Source: Promethearchaeota archaeon (GTDB lineage Archaea > Asgardarchaeota > Lokiarchaeia > Sigynarchaeales > SOKP01). Taken from it: DNA of 16,811 nucleotides. Within the stretch, counting starts at the first letter, position 1. Each line of letters starts with the position of its first letter. The notes beneath the pieces were generated by a model that saw only the letters and a program-made list of their open reading frames with translations, was not told where the DNA came from and searched no databases. The DNA is taken from assembly GCA_016839845.1 (NCBI GenBank), contig JAEOTL010000412.1:1-16811 (forward strand), given 5' to 3'. This document shows, in pieces, positions 7,606 through 14,352 of this stretch. A program made the translations under genes and the position numbers.

Positions 7606-9570
7606 ATGGAATATGAAAACTTTGATGAAGAGCCCTTGGAAAAAGAAAATCTTGAAAAAGAAAAATTGGAAAGAGAAAGATTAGAAAAAGAACAGCTCGA
7701 GAAGGAAAGATTGGAGAGAGAAAGGCTGGAAAAAGAACGCCTCGAAAGAGAAAAGTTGGAAAAGCAACGTATGGAAAATAAACTATATCCCAATAATTCA
7801 CTATTCATGATACCGAGTTGGGGTGATTTATTAGGATATCCCACTTTAGGAATGTATGCACATCATCAGGTATCACGAATAATTTCAGATCCAGTTATCT
7901 TCTTCACTGCGTATGATTATTCCATTGAGGTTGAAAGGGGAACTCTTCATTACCTTTTCGGTTTAGGGTACTATTTTTTAAAATTTGAATTAGAATCTGG
8001 TAAATACATTACTGATAATAGAATTTTAACGGGATTAGTACTATCTGACTTTGTTTATGACCATATGGCTACATCCGCAAACGTTACTTTAGAAGATGAT
8101 CAGGATGTTATTATCGCAGAAAAAGTGATTAAAGTTCCGATTAATTTGTCATATAAGACAGAAAATCATCTTACTTTCATAAAGGGGGCGTTAATGAGGA
8201 ATATATTCATACCTCATAAGGATATTTTTTTAGAGATGATGGATGCAATCCGTAACGTTGATTCCTATCTAATAGCTAAAGACGGTCATAAGCTATTGAG
8301 TACTCATTGGGATTTTTATAATCAAATTTTAGTTTCTGAGAACATGAAAGGGAAACTTGATGATTCCTACTTACATTCAGCGGCAGGTTTAAACGGGATT
8401 ATCGTTGCTGCTGATCAACATTTACAGGAAACACTTTCTCATGTAAATCTCAGTATAATTGAAAGTAATATCAATTCATTGAAAAGCATTTATTCTAATC
8501 TTGAATTCGATCCCATGTATCTATTCTCAATATTAGAAACAGCATCAACTATGTTAGACTCTAGCGCTTCCCAAATTACTTCTAGGCAGAGAGAATCCGC
8601 TTCTACGAAATCAACCAAAAAATCTATTTTTGCTTCTGCAGAAGATCGCTTGTATGCATTTACCAGTTGGCCTATACAGTTTAAGAGAAAAACAAAAAAA
8701 GAACCGCCAGTAGCAATTAGAAAGGTAGAACAACCCTCTTATCTTCAACAAAAAGAAAATCTAGGGTCCCAGATTAGAGTTCCAGAAACTCTTGACTATA
8801 GTCAAGAAAAATTTGAACTAGAAACAATGAAATCAGAAAGAATTGAATTTAAACCCTTGCCCAATCCACCTATAGCTGATGTTAAGCAAATTTTAACGTA
8901 TTTAAAAAAGGTTATTGTTGAAAACTATGAGATGCGATCGATTGGACAAGCTTTTGAAATCGCTAGGGAGAGTATGAGAAAGATTGGGGTTAGTGCTACC
9001 ACGATGCACCAAGCAAAAATATGGGAAATGAGCAAATATGCTAATATCTACGTGAAAAAAGAACTTAATCTAGGATTGTCACCAAGAGAAAAACAGGAAT
9101 TAAGTCAAAAAATTAATTCATGGTATTTTGAAATCGAAGAAGAAGAGAGGAAAGAACGCGAGAGGTTAGAGAGAATTCGATTAGAGAAAGAAAGGAGGGA
9201 GAGAGAAGAAAAGGAAAGACTGGAGAGGGAAAAACGGGAGAGGGAAAGACAAGAACAGGAACGGTTAGAGAATGAAAGGAAAGAAAGAGAGAGGTTACAA
9301 ATTGAACGAGCAGAAAAAGAACGACTAGAAAAAATTGAAAGAGAAAGGCAAGAAGAAATTAGAATAGAAGAAGAAAGGATTGAAAAGGAGAAAGCAGAAT
9401 TAGAATCAATTGAAAGAGAGAAATTAGAGCTTGAAAAGTTAAAACAAGAAAGAAAATTAAAAGAAAAAGAAGCGAAACAAGAGGCAAAAAGACGAAAGAA
9501 ACTCGAAAAACAAAAAAAGAAACTAGAGAAAAAAAAGCAGAAAGAACAAGAGAGACTAAAAACCCTTTAA
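7606..9570 (+). CDS. Protein with ER/K charged helices at both ends and an unrecognised core
   Basis: The family of this 654-aa protein is not recognised. Residues 11-55 are nine pentads of the form L-E-(K/R)-E-(K/R/N/Q). Residues about 60-345 form a globular core of mixed composition with hydrophobic patches (LHYLFGLGYYFLKFEL) but no TM helix or catalytic motif that I can name. Residues about 346-425 look like a low-complexity linker rich in Ser, Lys and Pro. Residues about 428-505 form a small helical domain (VKQILTYLKKVIVENYE; IGQAFEIARESMRKIGV). Residues 511-654 are almost wholly Glu, Arg and Lys, shifting from E/R-rich to strongly K-rich at the end. The pentad spacing gives i/i+3 and i/i+4 Glu-Arg/Lys pairs, as in single alpha-helices of myosin VI and caldesmon, rather than the heptads of a coiled coil. 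A scaffold, spacer or cytoskeletal role is inference. It is divergent from the STAS-like gene. Confidence 0.8.
   Translation: MEYENFDEEPLEKENLEKEKLERERLEKEQLEKERLERERLEKERLEREKLEKQRMENKLYPNNSLFMIPSWGDLLGYPTLGMYAHHQVSRIISDPVIFFTAYDYSIEVERGTLHYLFGLGYYFLKFELESGKYITDNRILTGLVLSDFVYDHMATSANVTLEDDQDVIIAEKVIKVPINLSYKTENHLTFIKGALMRNIFIPHKDIFLEMMDAIRNVDSYLIAKDGHKLLSTHWDFYNQILVSENMKGKLDDSYLHSAAGLNGIIVAADQHLQETLSHVNLSIIESNINSLKSIYSNLEFDPMYLFSILETASTMLDSSASQITSRQRESASTKSTKKSIFASAEDRLYAFTSWPIQFKRKTKKEPPVAIRKVEQPSYLQQKENLGSQIRVPETLDYSQEKFELETMKSERIEFKPLPNPPIADVKQILTYLKKVIVENYEMRSIGQAFEIARESMRKIGVSATTMHQAKIWEMSKYANIYVKKELNLGLSPREKQELSQKINSWYFEIEEEERKERERLERIRLEKERREREEKERLEREKRERERQEQERLENERKERERLQIERAEKERLEKIERERQEEIRIEEERIEKEKAELESIEREKLELEKLKQERKLKEKEAKQEAKRRKKLEKQKKKLEKKKQKEQERLKTL
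7636..7770 (+). repeat. Nine 15-bp coding repeats (LE[KR]E[KR] pentads)
   Basis: Nine consecutive 15-base units each encode Leu-Glu-(Lys/Arg)-Glu-(Lys/Arg/Asn/Gln); the ninth has Gln in place of the second Glu. Leu uses TTG, CTT, TTA, CTC and CTG in different units, and Arg uses AGA, AGG, CGC and CGT. The array is therefore conserved as protein and is not a recent slippage product. Confidence 0.85.
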
Positions 9571-9579
9571 TATTTTTAA

Positions 9580-9594
9580 TTTCATTCAATGAAA
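9580..9594. repeat. Short perfect inverted repeat downstream of the ER/K gene
   Basis: TTTCATT-C-AATGAAA is a 7-bp inverted repeat with a one-base centre, ten bases after the stop codon. The tiny centre fits a protein-binding DNA site better than an RNA hairpin, but in AT-rich DNA it may be chance. The rest of the 175-base gap holds T-rich runs and a TATA-like TTTAAAAATATA near 9676-9687. Confidence 0.25.
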
Positions 9595-9745
9595 AATCTT
9601 AACTAATTCTCTTATTCATTAAATGAGATAAATCAAGTAATTACTACAGTGTTTCTTTTAAAAAATAAGGTTTAATTTAAAAATATACGTCAACTTATTT
9701 ACTAAATTAATTCAAAACACTATCACAAATATAAGAGAAAGTAAT

Positions 9746-10204
9746 ATGCCTTACAACTGTGAAAAATTAGAAAGAGAAATGCAACCCGTGTTATCTATTC
9801 GCACAAAAACGTCGTTTTTTCAAATAGCTCAGTTACTAGGGGAGTCCTATATGAAAATCATGCAATATTTACAGGAACTAGGAGAAAATCCCGCAGGTGT
9901 TCCCTTTGCTGGATATTTCAGTCGAGATATGCAAAATATGGATATAGAGATTGGTATCCCCGTGTTAAAAAAACTGCCTGATAAAGATAATATAAAGGCA
10001 AGCGAAATTCCCGCTGGGAATTATGTCAGTTGCATTCATACAGGTGCATACGAAAAATTGGAGTCTACCTATAACGTCCTTACTGAATGGGCGGAAAAAA
10101 AAGGATATGAGACTTCAGGAATTGCCTACGAAATATATCTAGATGATCCTGGGGTAACCCCTCCGGATAAGCTGAAAACTCAAATACTTTTCCTGCTAAA
10201 ATAA
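9746..10204 (+). CDS. GyrI-like (AraC/BmrR effector-binding) domain protein
   Basis: This is a 152-aa stand-alone GyrI-like small-molecule-binding domain (PF06445 type). The two-fold alpha/beta layout is visible: an opening strand with the Q-P-V-L-S-I-R-T motif, a long helix (FFQIAQLLGESYMKIMQYL), the strand GVPFAGYFS, the strand MDIEIGIPV, the GNYVSCIHTGAYEKLESTYNVLTEW motif (strand-helix) and the closing A-Y-E-I-Y-L-D-D-P. This fold binds hydrophobic or cationic small molecules in BmrR and Rob, and shields DNA gyrase in GyrI. Free-standing versions include hydrolases and sensors. No DNA-binding domain is attached. The Glu in AYEIYLDD is at the position of the conserved ligand-contacting acidic residue. 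The start lacks a good Shine-Dalgarno. A T-tract follows the gene. Confidence 0.88.
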   Translation: MPYNCEKLEREMQPVLSIRTKTSFFQIAQLLGESYMKIMQYLQELGENPAGVPFAGYFSRDMQNMDIEIGIPVLKKLPDKDNIKASEIPAGNYVSCIHTGAYEKLESTYNVLTEWAEKKGYETSGIAYEIYLDDPGVTPPDKLKTQILFLLK

Positions 10205-10230
10205 ACCACGTCTGGATTTCAATCTTTCAA

Positions 10231-10246
10231 TTTTTTTATTTTTTCT
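10231..10246 (+). terminator. Oligo-T terminator of the GyrI-like gene
   Basis: T-runs of seven and six bases, separated by one A, lie about 26 bases after the stop codon. No stem is evident. This is typical of intrinsic archaeal termination. Confidence 0.5.
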
Positions 10247-10356
10247 ATAGATCAGTTAAAAAAGAGAGGCTGTTTAAGTGTAAATTCAATAGATTTTTAT
10301 CTTAAAAATTCGCTTTAAATTTATCAATTCTAGTAGTGTAATAATCTAATAGTCAG

Positions 10357-10369
10357 AAAATGAAAAAAA
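10357..10369 (-). terminator. Oligo-T terminator of tRNA-Trp
   Basis: Reading the minus strand, a run of seven T begins three bases past the discriminator base of the tRNA and is followed by CA and TTTT. This fits termination of a short RNA transcript. Confidence 0.5.
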
Positions 10370-10372
10370 GAT

Positions 10373-10506
10373 GGGGACTGAGGGATGTGACCATGGAACG
10401 CGGTTATATCGTCCCATTTTGAACCCCCGACCGACAGGTGTCTACCGTACAGCTTTTGCTTGTAGGATCTGGAGCCTGCTGTGCCACCGGGCTACACCAA
10501 GTCCCC
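10373..10506 (-). tRNA. trnW: tRNA-Trp(CCA) with two introns
   Basis: All parts of a tRNA are present once two introns are removed. The acceptor is GGGGACT/AGTCCCC (7 bp), the D stem GTGT/GCAC, the anticodon stem GCAGG/CCTGT with loop CTCCAGA (anticodon CCA at 10472-10470), the variable loop five bases, and the T stem GGGGG/CCCTC with loop TTCAAAT. The spliced body is 73 nt, and base 10372 supplies discriminator A; CCA is not encoded. Intron 1 (29 nt, about 10468-10440) follows position 37, the usual archaeal site. Intron 2 (32 nt, about 10418-10386, ambiguous by one base) interrupts the T-loop at 58/59 or 59/60 and has its own 8-bp hairpin, ATGGGACG/CGTTCCAT. Both junctions fold as bulge-helix-bulge: bulges AGA and ACA for intron 1, AAA and ACA for intron 2, each with a four-position central helix containing one mismatch. 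Intron 1 is far shorter than the C/D-box RNA intron of haloarchaeal tRNA-Trp. Confidence 0.9.
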
Positions 10507-10540
10507 TATGGTAATTTAAATTAATAAGGAATTTGTGGAA

Positions 10541-10548
10541 TTTATATC
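10541..10548 (-). promoter_or_regulatory. Candidate TATA box for tRNA-Trp
   Basis: GATATAAA on the minus strand is centred about 38 bases upstream of the mature tRNA 5' end. It would start transcription roughly 10-15 bases before the tRNA, leaving a short leader for RNase P. Confidence 0.4.
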
Positions 10549-10624
10549 TTTTTTTAATTATTCATGCTATTTGAGGTTAATTAATGAGTAAAAGTAAAAA
10601 TAATAATTAATTTAGTTTGAAAAT

Positions 10625-11161
10625 TTAAAACTGTGGAAAATCTTTCATACCCTCTTCAAGTTGAATACCAAGTGAGTTGAGTGCCATCGCGGTTAAAGTA
10701 TATTGTCCAACAGTAAACACTACATCTAACATCTGTTGAGTATTATATTTTTTAGCTAGTTCTTCCCATGTAGAATCGCTTATGAAGGAATCAACATATA
10801 ATTCATCAGCAGCGCGAAGTAATGTAGATTCGAAGGAACTCCACCCTTCAGCCTCTGGTCCTTCCTTAATCCTTAATATCTCTTCTTCGTTTATTCCTAT
10901 TCGTTTTCCTATAAGACTGTGTTGAGCCCATTCATACTTCGAATTACATAGCCAGGCCGTTCGAAGAATAAGAATCTCCTTTTCTTTGATTGGTAATGAG
11001 GATTTATATAAAACATGGTTGCCAAAGACACGCCAACGATTATATAGTTTAGAGTAATTCGCCATAGTAGCTAAGATGTTTATGACATCCTCTCTATTAT
11101 TCAATTTCCGCCAACCTTCAATCAAATTTCTAGCATCATCATCCCAGCTTGATTCTTCCAA
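10625..11161 (-). CDS. Carboxymuconolactone decarboxylase/AhpD-fold family protein
   Basis: This is an all-helical AhpD-like fold protein of 178 aa from the TTG at 11161. The family signature is clear: LPIKEKEILILRTAWLCNSK, then Y-E-W-A-Q-H (Glu77, His81) and GKRIGINEEEI, then a second half with LLRAADELY and a W-E-E-L-A-K-K-Y helix. Cys72 stands alone with no CxxC pair, so AhpD-type disulfide chemistry is unlikely. Related proteins include gamma-carboxymuconolactone decarboxylase and many uncharacterised enzymes; the substrate cannot be named. The TTG is probably not the real start. Reading upstream in frame gives SKPRIPPL immediately before EESSW, matching the usual N-terminus of this family. 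The frame stays open for 29 codons back to ACT at 11248, with no ATG, GTG or TTG. An ATT at 11245 sits seven bases after GGTGAT and may be the start (206 aa). Confidence 0.9.
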   Translation of the reverse strand: MEESSWDDDARNLIEGWRKLNNREDVINILATMANYSKLYNRWRVFGNHVLYKSSLPIKEKEILILRTAWLCNSKYEWAQHSLIGKRIGINEEEILRIKEGPEAEGWSSFESTLLRAADELYVDSFISDSTWEELAKKYNTQQMLDVVFTVGQYTLTAMALNSLGIQLEEGMKDFPQF

Positions 11162-11252
11162 GGGAGGAATTCTTGGTTTAGAAAGATAAATTGATTTTCT
11201 TTGAGTTGATCCTTTACCGAATATCTCTTTTCTTTTTTCTGAAATAGTTTAT

Positions 11253-11258
11253 ATCACC
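11253..11258 (-). promoter_or_regulatory. Shine-Dalgarno upstream of the decarboxylase-family gene
   Basis: GGTGAT on the minus strand matches the anti-Shine-Dalgarno core of archaeal 16S rRNA. It lies seven bases before an in-frame ATT (11245-11243) and 91 bases before the nearest conventional start (TTG, 11161). Its position suggests initiation at the ATT, or a damaged or misread ATG. Confidence 0.45.
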
Positions 11259-11295
11259 TTTTTATATTATATGAATTTCTCACATATTTATTACT

Positions 11296-11344
11296 TTTTC
11301 AAAGGAATTTTCATTGAACTCAGCTGCTGAATTTACCTTTCCAT
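11296..11344. repeat. 49-bp direct repeat, copy 1 (upstream of decarboxylase-family gene)
   Basis: It matches the copy at 13429-13477 at 47 of 49 positions, in the same orientation. The only difference is CT against AC just after the shared GAACTCAG. This copy contains TCAGC-T-GCTGA, a perfect 5-bp dyad. It lies about 50 bases upstream of the probable ATT start and 40 bases past the end of the TPR gene. Weaker likeness extends on the low-coordinate side to about 11243. Confidence 0.85.
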
Positions 11345-11383
11345 TCAAATTTCAAAGAAAATTTATCTTCTCATTCTACTCTC

Positions 11384-13243
11384 TCATCTATTTATAAAAA
11401 TCCGTTTGATAAAACCTTCAAAGAAAGGAAAATCCTTAAGCTCAATAACTTGACTTGTCTGATTAAATTTTTCTAATGTCTGCATCATGGAATCATTGGT
11501 TTGAAAGTCCGCTATAAATTCAGAAAATCTTTTTTGAGCTAAATACGTTTGACCCTTAAATACATAACAAAAAGAGAAGTCTGCGATGTCTTTCATAAGA
11601 ATTGTATATTGACCAAACTTAGCTCGATCAAGCCCCTCAGAGAAGACTTCATCACTAAATGAAGTAATAGCTGATAAAAAACCTCCGAAAAGCTCATCAT
11701 CGATTTTTAACTCGTCCGAAAAAGGATATGAAAATAGGAGAATGCCTCCAACTGTTATGATTAAAAGCAACACAGGTTCTTCATCAATGAGATTGGGGGC
11801 ATTCACTGCCCTTCTTCCCTGCATTAAGTCTAATGTATCGTCTAAAGATGCCAATTCCAATCGTTCTGATAGTGTCATTTTTTCCTTTTTATAACTTTCC
11901 AATCCATCTAGCTGTTCTATCAGTTGATCGTGCGCATGTGAGATTTCTCTTGCCAGAAGTTGTAGGCTATGAGAATCAGCAATCTGTTGAGCCTCCGTCA
12001 GATATCGTCTGGCTTCTCCCATATTTAGTCGAAGTAAGGATATGTTCCCGTTCAACAAGAGAGCATGAGCTCGCAATGAAAAGGAATTTGTTCGTTCTGA
12101 CTCTTTAATTAACTTATCAACTAACGGTTGAATGTCTTCAAGAATTTCTAAATCGTTCGATGCTTTCAATTCATGAAAATATAACTCACAAAGAAATATC
12201 AATGTATTAGTATAGATATAGAGTGATGGAGTTTTAGCCATAACCTCAAGAATTTCCTTAGCAACTTTTTCAGCTTTAGCCCTATCTCTGACACGTGAAT
12301 GTGATCCTAATACTCGTGCTAATGATAATCTATACCAATAGAAATCTTTTGGAATTTTATGTTTATCTAGATATTGGTCGAATCCATTTAAGTACTCTTG
12401 TGCTTCCTCAAAAGAATCTTTGTATAAGAATACTTTTATCAAACTATCATAACTATATCCGGACCACCAAATAGAGTTTGGAAATGTATGTTGCTCCATT
12501 AGTTTCAGACTTTTCTCAAAAGATCTAATTGCTTGATCAAGAACGCCTTTTTGAAAGTATATGTCACCGATGCTATTGTAAGTTACTCCTCTTGTCATAT
12601 CGATCCCCATCGTATTTCCTTTGAAAAGATCCAAGCTTTTTTTATGAGCGTCTAATGCTAAATCTAATTCCCCTTTTGCTGCATAAGACATCCCTAATAT
12701 ATGCAAATTAATAGGTATCATCCCCGATGTAAGCTCATAATTCTCAAATATATCTAGACTTCTTTTATGTTGTTCTATAGCTTTATCAAAATTCTGCTTC
12801 CAATAAAATATATAACCATTCATAAAAGCTAAGGAACCCTTTCTCAGTGTAACCTCGATGGAAGGTTCTCGCGTAATGGATTTCAGTAATTTCTCACTTA
12901 ATAAAACATCTTTCCTTACTTCACTATCTGGGTTGATTGGACTATCTGATCCCCCAATCATGAATAAGGTAAGGAATTTTAACATGATCGAATCGATTAA
13001 ATATAAACTTCTATTTTGGCTTTTATTTTCTTGATAATCTTGTTCTGCTATTCTAAGGCTTTCTTGAAGTTTCCCCATACTAAAAAAATTAAACCCTTTC
13101 AAAAGTCGATAAGTATGTTTATCTTCTAGAGTTATATCTTCTAACTTCTCAAAATCAGTTATTACTTGTAAAGCTTCTTCGAATTTTCCTTCAGCATTAA
13201 GTCTCCATCCTCGTTCTAATTCCTTGTGCATAGGTATACGCAT
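11384..13243 (-). CDS. TPR-repeat protein with a longin/roadblock-like C-terminal domain
   Basis: This 619-aa protein is mostly TPR superhelix (residues about 5-440, about nine units). Clear units include LHILGMSYAAKGELDLALDA and VTYNSIGDIYFQKGVLDQAI, the pattern of LGN/Rapsyn-type scaffolds that bind other proteins. Residues about 440-485 form a charged linker. Residues about 488-590 form a small alpha/beta domain: VLLLIITVGGILLFSYPF, a helix DELFGGFLSAITSFSDEVF, AKFGQYTILMKD, FSFCYVFKG and a helix of QKRFSEFIADF. The order (two strands, helix, three strands, helix) is that of roadblock/longin sensor domains, and these features suggest a GTPase-associated role; this is a structural guess. 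AAAGGAG eight to nine bases upstream fixes the ATG start. No signal peptide or TM segment is seen. The gene is bracketed by the 49-bp direct repeat. Confidence 0.85.
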   Translation of the reverse strand: MRIPMHKELERGWRLNAEGKFEEALQVITDFEKLEDITLEDKHTYRLLKGFNFFSMGKLQESLRIAEQDYQENKSQNRSLYLIDSIMLKFLTLFMIGGSDSPINPDSEVRKDVLLSEKLLKSITREPSIEVTLRKGSLAFMNGYIFYWKQNFDKAIEQHKRSLDIFENYELTSGMIPINLHILGMSYAAKGELDLALDAHKKSLDLFKGNTMGIDMTRGVTYNSIGDIYFQKGVLDQAIRSFEKSLKLMEQHTFPNSIWWSGYSYDSLIKVFLYKDSFEEAQEYLNGFDQYLDKHKIPKDFYWYRLSLARVLGSHSRVRDRAKAEKVAKEILEVMAKTPSLYIYTNTLIFLCELYFHELKASNDLEILEDIQPLVDKLIKESERTNSFSLRAHALLLNGNISLLRLNMGEARRYLTEAQQIADSHSLQLLAREISHAHDQLIEQLDGLESYKKEKMTLSERLELASLDDTLDLMQGRRAVNAPNLIDEEPVLLLIITVGGILLFSYPFSDELKIDDELFGGFLSAITSFSDEVFSEGLDRAKFGQYTILMKDIADFSFCYVFKGQTYLAQKRFSEFIADFQTNDSMMQTLEKFNQTSQVIELKDFPFFEGFIKRIFINR

Positions 13244-13628
13244 GGTTTTTTAGCTCCTTTTATCTGCTTCGTTTCAAAATCATATATCTCGAACATAGAT
13301 AAATGAATTAATTGATTTCTCAAAACTGGTGATTTCAAAACACAATGATATCTACATTATGTCTGAAATCAAAGAAGATAGTTTTACTTAAAAATATTTT
13401 AGCAGAATTTATCATATTAATTTTAAAATTTTCAAAGGAATTTTCATTGAACTCAGACGCTGAATTTACCTTTCCATGTATCTTGAAAATTCAAAGTCCT
13501 CAGATAAGTTAAAAAAGTAAATTAATCTGTAGAAGAAATCCTAACGGTTAGTAAACAATAATAACCTGAAAAGCACCAGTTCCACATTTTACCCCGATAT
13601 GAGTGAAGGATGTTTAAATATCGAATCC
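13244..13628. other. 385-bp gene-free gap between TPR and zinc-ribbon genes
   Basis: It holds the TPR gene's Shine-Dalgarno (AAAGGAG, about 13254-13260), copy 2 of the 49-bp repeat, and a stretch (about 13388-13428) resembling the upstream region of the decarboxylase-family gene. The section 13480-13628 shows no repeat and no convincing frame. I see no open frame with a plausible start and no RNA gene. Confidence 0.6.
13429..13477. repeat. 49-bp direct repeat, copy 2 (upstream of TPR gene)
   Basis: This copy differs from copy 1 (11296-11344) at two adjacent positions. Those changes weaken the central dyad to TCAG-ACG-CTGA. It lies 186 bases upstream of the TPR start. The flanks toward lower coordinates share GAATTT...CATAT and ATAGTTT with the copy 1 flank, so the duplicated unit was probably near 90-100 bp. 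Confidence 0.85.
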
Positions 13629-14126
13629 TTATCTGATTTTTACCCCACATTTTTCGCAATACTTAAGTATCCCGGGATTTTTCAGACTAGCACCACAATT
13701 ATAACAGTGGTTCGGTATTTCAGGTAGAGGAGAGCCTTTCTCTAATATTTCATACTTCCCAGTGTCTTTTTCTACTATATCATGTTTCAATTCAATATTA
13801 CAATCATCACAAAATTTAGTATCGACAAACATATATTTCCCACATGAAATACATCTGAACCACAGCTTGAGTCCACAGTTTCGGCAGTATTCGCTATATT
13901 TTCCAACTGGAGCATTACAGCGAGGGCATATTTTTTCATCCAACCAGAAATAATTGGACATTAATTTAATTACAACGATGATAATGATCGTGAGAGGTAA
14001 TAATAACCACCAAAAAGGATTAACAATTAGAGATAACCATATGGTCAGAAATGTGATAATACCAATTAATAATGCCCAAGTACCTTTATTCCTTTTTTCA
14101 ATTTTCCATCTACTGTTTACACTCAT
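13629..14126 (-). CDS. Membrane protein with two TM helices and three zinc ribbons
   Basis: This is a 165-aa protein. A basic N-terminus (KIEKRNK) precedes two hydrophobic helices (about 17-36 and 38-56) joined by a short NPFWW turn, giving a hairpin with both ends inside. Three CxxC...CxxC zinc ribbons follow in the cytoplasm: Cys67/70/81/84, Cys92/95/106/109 and Cys141/144/157/160. The first and third resemble the double zinc-ribbon (DZR) family. The fold suggests a protein- or nucleic-acid-binding platform at the membrane; no function can be assigned. AAAGGGAT just upstream of the ATG, with TTTATAAATATTTAAA behind it, gives a clear Shine-Dalgarno and candidate promoter. It lies 76 bases downstream of a small zinc-ribbon gene on the same strand. 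Confidence 0.8.
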   Translation of the reverse strand: MSVNSRWKIEKRNKGTWALLIGIITFLTIWLSLIVNPFWWLLLPLTIIIIVVIKLMSNYFWLDEKICPRCNAPVGKYSEYCRNCGLKLWFRCISCGKYMFVDTKFCDDCNIELKHDIVEKDTGKYEILEKGSPLPEIPNHCYNCGASLKNPGILKYCEKCGVKIR

Positions 14127-14202
14127 ATATATCCCTTTAAATATTTATAAATCCATAGAGATCGTAATTTTTCTTTTATTTAAAGGTATTTGGATAATAG
14201 AA

Positions 14203-14352
14203 CTACTCAATTATTGTTTTGCAGTAGGGGCAAATTTCAGTGTTGTTTTCAATTTGAGAACCACAGGCAAAACAGACTGATTGATTATCTCCATAGAGAA
14301 TTTTAGCTTCATCCTTTTCGGGATTCTTATTTTCAGGTCTACTTTTTGGCAT
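14203..14352 (-). CDS. Small zinc-ribbon protein, 49 aa
   Basis: This short gene runs from ATG at 14352 to TAG at 14203. The first 25 residues are charged and probably disordered (MPKSRPENKNPEKDEAKILY). They are followed by one zinc ribbon with Cys27-x2-Cys30 and Cys41-x2-Cys44 (VCFACGSQ, EICPYCKT). The ribbon closely resembles those of the neighbouring membrane protein 76 bases downstream on the same strand, so the two may be co-transcribed or related by duplication. No Shine-Dalgarno precedes the ATG; the message may be leaderless. The paired CxxC motifs in a complete start-to-stop frame make chance unlikely. An opposing plus-strand frame over the same DNA has no family features. Confidence 0.72.
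   Translation of the reverse strand: MPKSRPENKNPEKDEAKILYGDNQSVCFACGSQIENNTEICPYCKTIIE

Noticed and set aside
7580..7844. Minus-strand frames rich in Phe, Leu and Ser opposite the N-terminal pentads
   Set aside because: These are the complement of the LE(K/R)E(K/R) coding repeats. The apparent repeats are a mirror of the real gene.
10440..10468. Intron 1 of tRNA-Trp considered as a C/D-box guide RNA, as in haloarchaea
   Set aside because: It is only 29 nt and carries no convincing C (RUGAUGA) and D (CUGA) boxes.
11833..12108. Plus-strand open frame of 91 codons
   Set aside because: It is antisense within the well-supported TPR gene and shows no domain or ribosome binding site.
11296..13477. 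Flanking repeats considered as insertion-sequence ends
   Set aside because: The repeats are direct, not inverted. The enclosed gene is a TPR protein, not a transposase, and no short target duplication was found.
13954..14280. Plus-strand open frame of 108 codons
   Set aside because: It lies opposite two zinc-ribbon genes whose Cys pairs are clear. Its product has no family features and is rich in Ile and Asn, as expected of antisense AT-rich sequence.
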